Source of the DNA: Methanomicrobia archaeon
GTDB taxonomy: Archaea; Halobacteriota; Bog-38; Methanoflorentales; Methanoflorentaceae
Reading direction: 5' to 3'
NCBI GenBank assembly: GCA_015661395.1
Contig: JACWML010000001.1
Span: 83,273-126,057, forward strand
Length of the DNA stretch: 42,785 nt
Shown here in pieces: positions 40,773-42,785 of the stretch. How positions within the stretch are numbered: the first letter of the stretch is position 1; the number at the start of each line of letters is the position of its first letter. The notes under the pieces were generated by a model. The model worked only from the letters and a program-made list of their open reading frames with translations, was not told the DNA's origin and did not search any database. Made by a program: the position numbers and the translations under genes.

Positions 40773-41702
40773 ATGGCATCTCAAGAGGTAATTAGCGAAG
40801 TGATACCTCTAATCGAAGAAGCGTATTTTGTTAAGACAGACAAATTTAAAAACTATGGTTTTACGGTAACAAATCTGCACAAGAGCCTGTTCAAACTCAA
40901 AAAAGAACTTCCAAACAACGAACAGATACAAGAAATCCTCCCATATTACTGGTATCTTTACGGCCCCTATTCCGAAGTTGTTGCTAAAGCAGCTGAACGA
41001 ATGGAGTCTGAAGGACTGTTAATGAGAGAGCAAAATGTGCTTTATCTAAATCGCGACAAAGTAACGCAAGAAGTGCCCGTAGATAGAGATGTGAGAAGGG
41101 GATTTAACTCAGCACTCAAACATTTTAACCCCACCAATGCTACTCCGTTCATAGAACGGATTTACAAAGAGTATTCACCGTATTCTTTCATGCCAGCATT
41201 CAAAATTGATTTTGTGAATACAATTAAAGAGTATATATCAAATCTAACGTTAGGCCAAATCACATTAGATGATTATTCAGATACTTCAGTACTGAGGGAC
41301 AGTATATTTGAGTGTGAGACTGAACTACCTCCCCATCCTCTTTTTGACCAATTTAATACGCTGTTTTCTTCGTTCACAACAGATGCTCTTCGCGTATTCA
41401 ACTATTTAAGAGAAGTTGACAAAGATGCTATTTTATTAAATAAAGTCCTCAGAATGGCTGAGGATACTGTGTGGACAACTTTTGCGTGTGGCATCCGGAT
41501 TGTCGAGCATGACCCCCCTTATGCCACGAGATTAAAAAGATGGAATCCGATGTACAGTGACTCCTTAAGCGAACTTTCTTCGCAGGTTCGAGCATTTCGC
41601 TCAGACGTTCTGTCAACCATTAGAGGGACGTTGCGTTGTGAACAGGATGAAAAATCGCAGAAGTTTTTGTCAACAGTCATGCAAAAAACACTTAGCAGAT
41701 GA
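40773..41702 (+). CDS. unknown island protein, candidate antitoxin or partner of PIN nuclease
   Basis: I do not recognise this protein of 309 residues. ATG 40773 (MASQEVISEVIPLIEEAYFV) has AAGGAG seven bases before it; an open frame reaches 40659 but is poorer. An early block, QEILPYYWYLYGPYSEVVAK, followed by AAERMESEGLLMREQNVLYL, resembles the winged-helix/Panacea-like partners of toxins in layout (aromatic-W-YGP, then helix, then short hairpin), only a weak resemblance. The rest is helical (RVFNYLREVDKDAILLNKVL, RMAEDTVWTTFACGIRIVEH) and rich in Arg/Asp. The stop is directly followed by the ATG of the PIN gene. Confidence 0.7.
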   Translation: MASQEVISEVIPLIEEAYFVKTDKFKNYGFTVTNLHKSLFKLKKELPNNEQIQEILPYYWYLYGPYSEVVAKAAERMESEGLLMREQNVLYLNRDKVTQEVPVDRDVRRGFNSALKHFNPTNATPFIERIYKEYSPYSFMPAFKIDFVNTIKEYISNLTLGQITLDDYSDTSVLRDSIFECETELPPHPLFDQFNTLFSSFTTDALRVFNYLREVDKDAILLNKVLRMAEDTVWTTFACGIRIVEHDPPYATRLKRWNPMYSDSLSELSSQVRAFRSDVLSTIRGTLRCEQDEKSQKFLSTVMQKTLSR

Positions 41703-42422
41703 ATGAACTTCGACTATTTTTTTGACTCTAATATTTTGATTGGTTCTAGACTGTCGTGGGATGCCCAATACGAAGTCGCGTGCGATTGTGTCGATAAGCA
41801 ACAAATAAAGAAACGTACGAGTGATAACGTTTACTGGGAGAGTTCATTCAAACTTGAGAAAGTTAGACAGGTAATTTGGACGTTCTTAAAAGAGATTCTA
41901 AATAACTCATTTAAATTCAATCCTTGGAATTTTGATAGTAAGATTCACAGCCGCAAACTTAGCTTTTTGAAAAGGCAGTATCCAACGAAAGAAATACGGG
42001 AAGACGCGGAAGACATACTGAATCCCTTCTTAGACAAATATGGGCACAATATGAGAGATTCGATACTCAACAATGATGAGATAAAGTGCTGCAAAATGGC
42101 CGAAGACTCTGTAAATAACGCCATTAGTTCCTTAGATGTTGATTGTTTTGCACACCCAAGCGCTAAGATTGAAATGCACGTTGTCACTCCGCAAGACATT
42201 AAGCATTACGCTTCAAAAGAAAGAGCATTGCAGAAAAAAATCAGCGATAATTCTGACATTTTGATACTTTTAGATTCGTATCATATCAAACAAACTGTTA
42301 CTGGAAACAACTCAATTTGTTTTGTAACAACTGATAAAGAACACATATCGGATAATAGCGGGGATATAGAAAAAATTCTGGTTGGGGTGCGCATCAGAAA
42401 CCCAAACGAAAAACCACTTTGA
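41703..42422 (+). CDS. PIN-domain-like nuclease, candidate toxin
   Basis: PIN domains cut RNA with a few acidic residues and metal. Visible are FDYFFDSNILIGSR (Asp8 at the start of strand 1), WESSFKLEKV as the probable second acidic helix, and the C-terminal DNSDILILLDSYHIKQTVTG with CFVTTDKEHI, the two Asp blocks that end a PIN fold. A 100-residue insert lies between (about 45-190), longer than classic VapC (130-140 residues), so this is a large PIN variant of 239 residues. ATG 41703 directly follows the stop of the partner gene, implying coupled translation. Low G+C like its partner. Confidence 0.75.
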   Translation: MNFDYFFDSNILIGSRLSWDAQYEVACDCVDKQQIKKRTSDNVYWESSFKLEKVRQVIWTFLKEILNNSFKFNPWNFDSKIHSRKLSFLKRQYPTKEIREDAEDILNPFLDKYGHNMRDSILNNDEIKCCKMAEDSVNNAISSLDVDCFAHPSAKIEMHVVTPQDIKHYASKERALQKKISDNSDILILLDSYHIKQTVTGNNSICFVTTDKEHISDNSGDIEKILVGVRIRNPNEKPL

Positions 42423-42548
42423 ACTATCGGACCCTTAAAAGGGAGGATAACGGCTCTCACCTCCGCATGTTCTCCATCGCCTTCTTCAGCAACCCCAACG
42501 CTTAATATGCTAAAAGTGATACATTTACCTGTACTGGTCCAAAAAAGA

Positions 42549-42604
42549 GGACACCTTTTGTGAGGAAAGGTGTCCTACCATAGGTGCTATGGTCAAAAGA
42601 CCAT
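42549..42604. repeat. cluster of overlapping hairpins after the PIN module
   Basis: GGACACCTTT/AAAGGTGTCC (42549-42558/42566-42575), ACCATAG/CTATGGT (42577-42583/42587-42593) and ATGGTC/GACCAT (42589-42594/42599-42604) are perfect inverted repeats. The last two share bases and exclude each other. This could end the island transcript, form a small RNA, or be an element end. The surrounding 42423-42785 has a perfect AGGGAGGTGAT site on the minus strand near 42785 without a clear gene. Confidence 0.65.
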
Positions 42605-42785
42605 ACTCAAAAGGCGCAATAGCAAAAACCAAATTACTGCCTCGATTGCTGTGTGCAGAATTAGTAATGTTATTGCGTCTTTGCTTATCCACTGATTAAA
42701 CACTTCTTTTTCTTGAGCTTCTAGAGAACAGGGATGGATTGACGCCCGATTCCTGTTCCGCTTTTTTGCTTCGAATCACCTCCCT

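Noticed and set aside
42605-42785. Minus-strand small membrane-like frame (ITLLILHTAIEAVIWFLLLR)
   Set aside because: It has a hydrophobic end and a perfect AGGGAGGTGAT site upstream, but no start codon fits and the window ends there; cannot be supported.

Overview
The window looks like a chromosomal segment of a methanogenic or methane-metabolising euryarchaeon, roughly half G+C. The evidence is archaeal promoters (TTTAAA/TTTATG-type TATA boxes), extended GGAGGT ribosome binding sites, the COG1900/ferredoxin/COG2122 homocysteine genes typical of methanogens, a match to the NrpR operator (GGAA-N6-TTCC) before an amt-glnK pair, LarE, a DUF2318 protein, a 2-hydroxyacyl-CoA dehydratase/double-cubane protein with its activator, and ThiN next to an AIR-synthase-like protein. 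I cannot name the species.

Layout. 1-2.9 kb: shikimate and tyrosine genes (aroE, cut by the window edge; prephenate dehydrogenase) and a sugar-nucleotide epimerase. 3.0-5.6 kb (minus): a homocysteine/sulfur operon. 5.8-8.3 kb: glycosyltransferase plus polytopic membrane protein. 8.4-13.5 kb: a sulfur-flavoured stretch with cysteine desulfurase, an interrupted GtrA gene, tRNA-Cys, a TauE/SafE permease with a small partner, and a ThiF/MoeB-like E1 enzyme. 13.5-18.3 kb: a possible metallocofactor module made of a signal-less substrate-binding-like protein, a soluble ABC ATPase, a UreG/HypB-like GTPase, a 4Fe-4S protein and LarE. 18.7-22.3 kb: radical SAM protein, an unknown protein, a VOC protein and an acyltransferase. 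22.8-26.5 kb: a DUF2318-ABC transporter operon divergent from a BlaI-like repressor and an M48-like protease, with three matching palindromic operators between them. 26.7-31.6 kb: DUF2284, small proteins, the HgdB/DCCP-like protein with its activase and a free-standing ThrRS-type editing domain, and a methyltransferase. 32.4-35.7 kb: a frame-broken radical SAM gene and the ThiN/AIR-synthase pair. 36-38.2 kb: nitrogen genes amt-glnK. 39.3-42.8 kb: an AT-rich island with a transposase remnant, an unknown frame-disrupted gene and a two-gene PIN-domain module that resembles a toxin-antitoxin or defence unit.

Two patterns cross the region. First, several genes have a strong ribosome binding site followed after six bases by AUC or AUA, with no usable AUG/GUG/UUG. 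Second, several genes are interrupted by a stop or one-base frame change (gtrA, Fe-S protein, radical SAM, island gene, transposase). These may be real decay, recoding or assembly error, and cannot be separated from the sequence alone.
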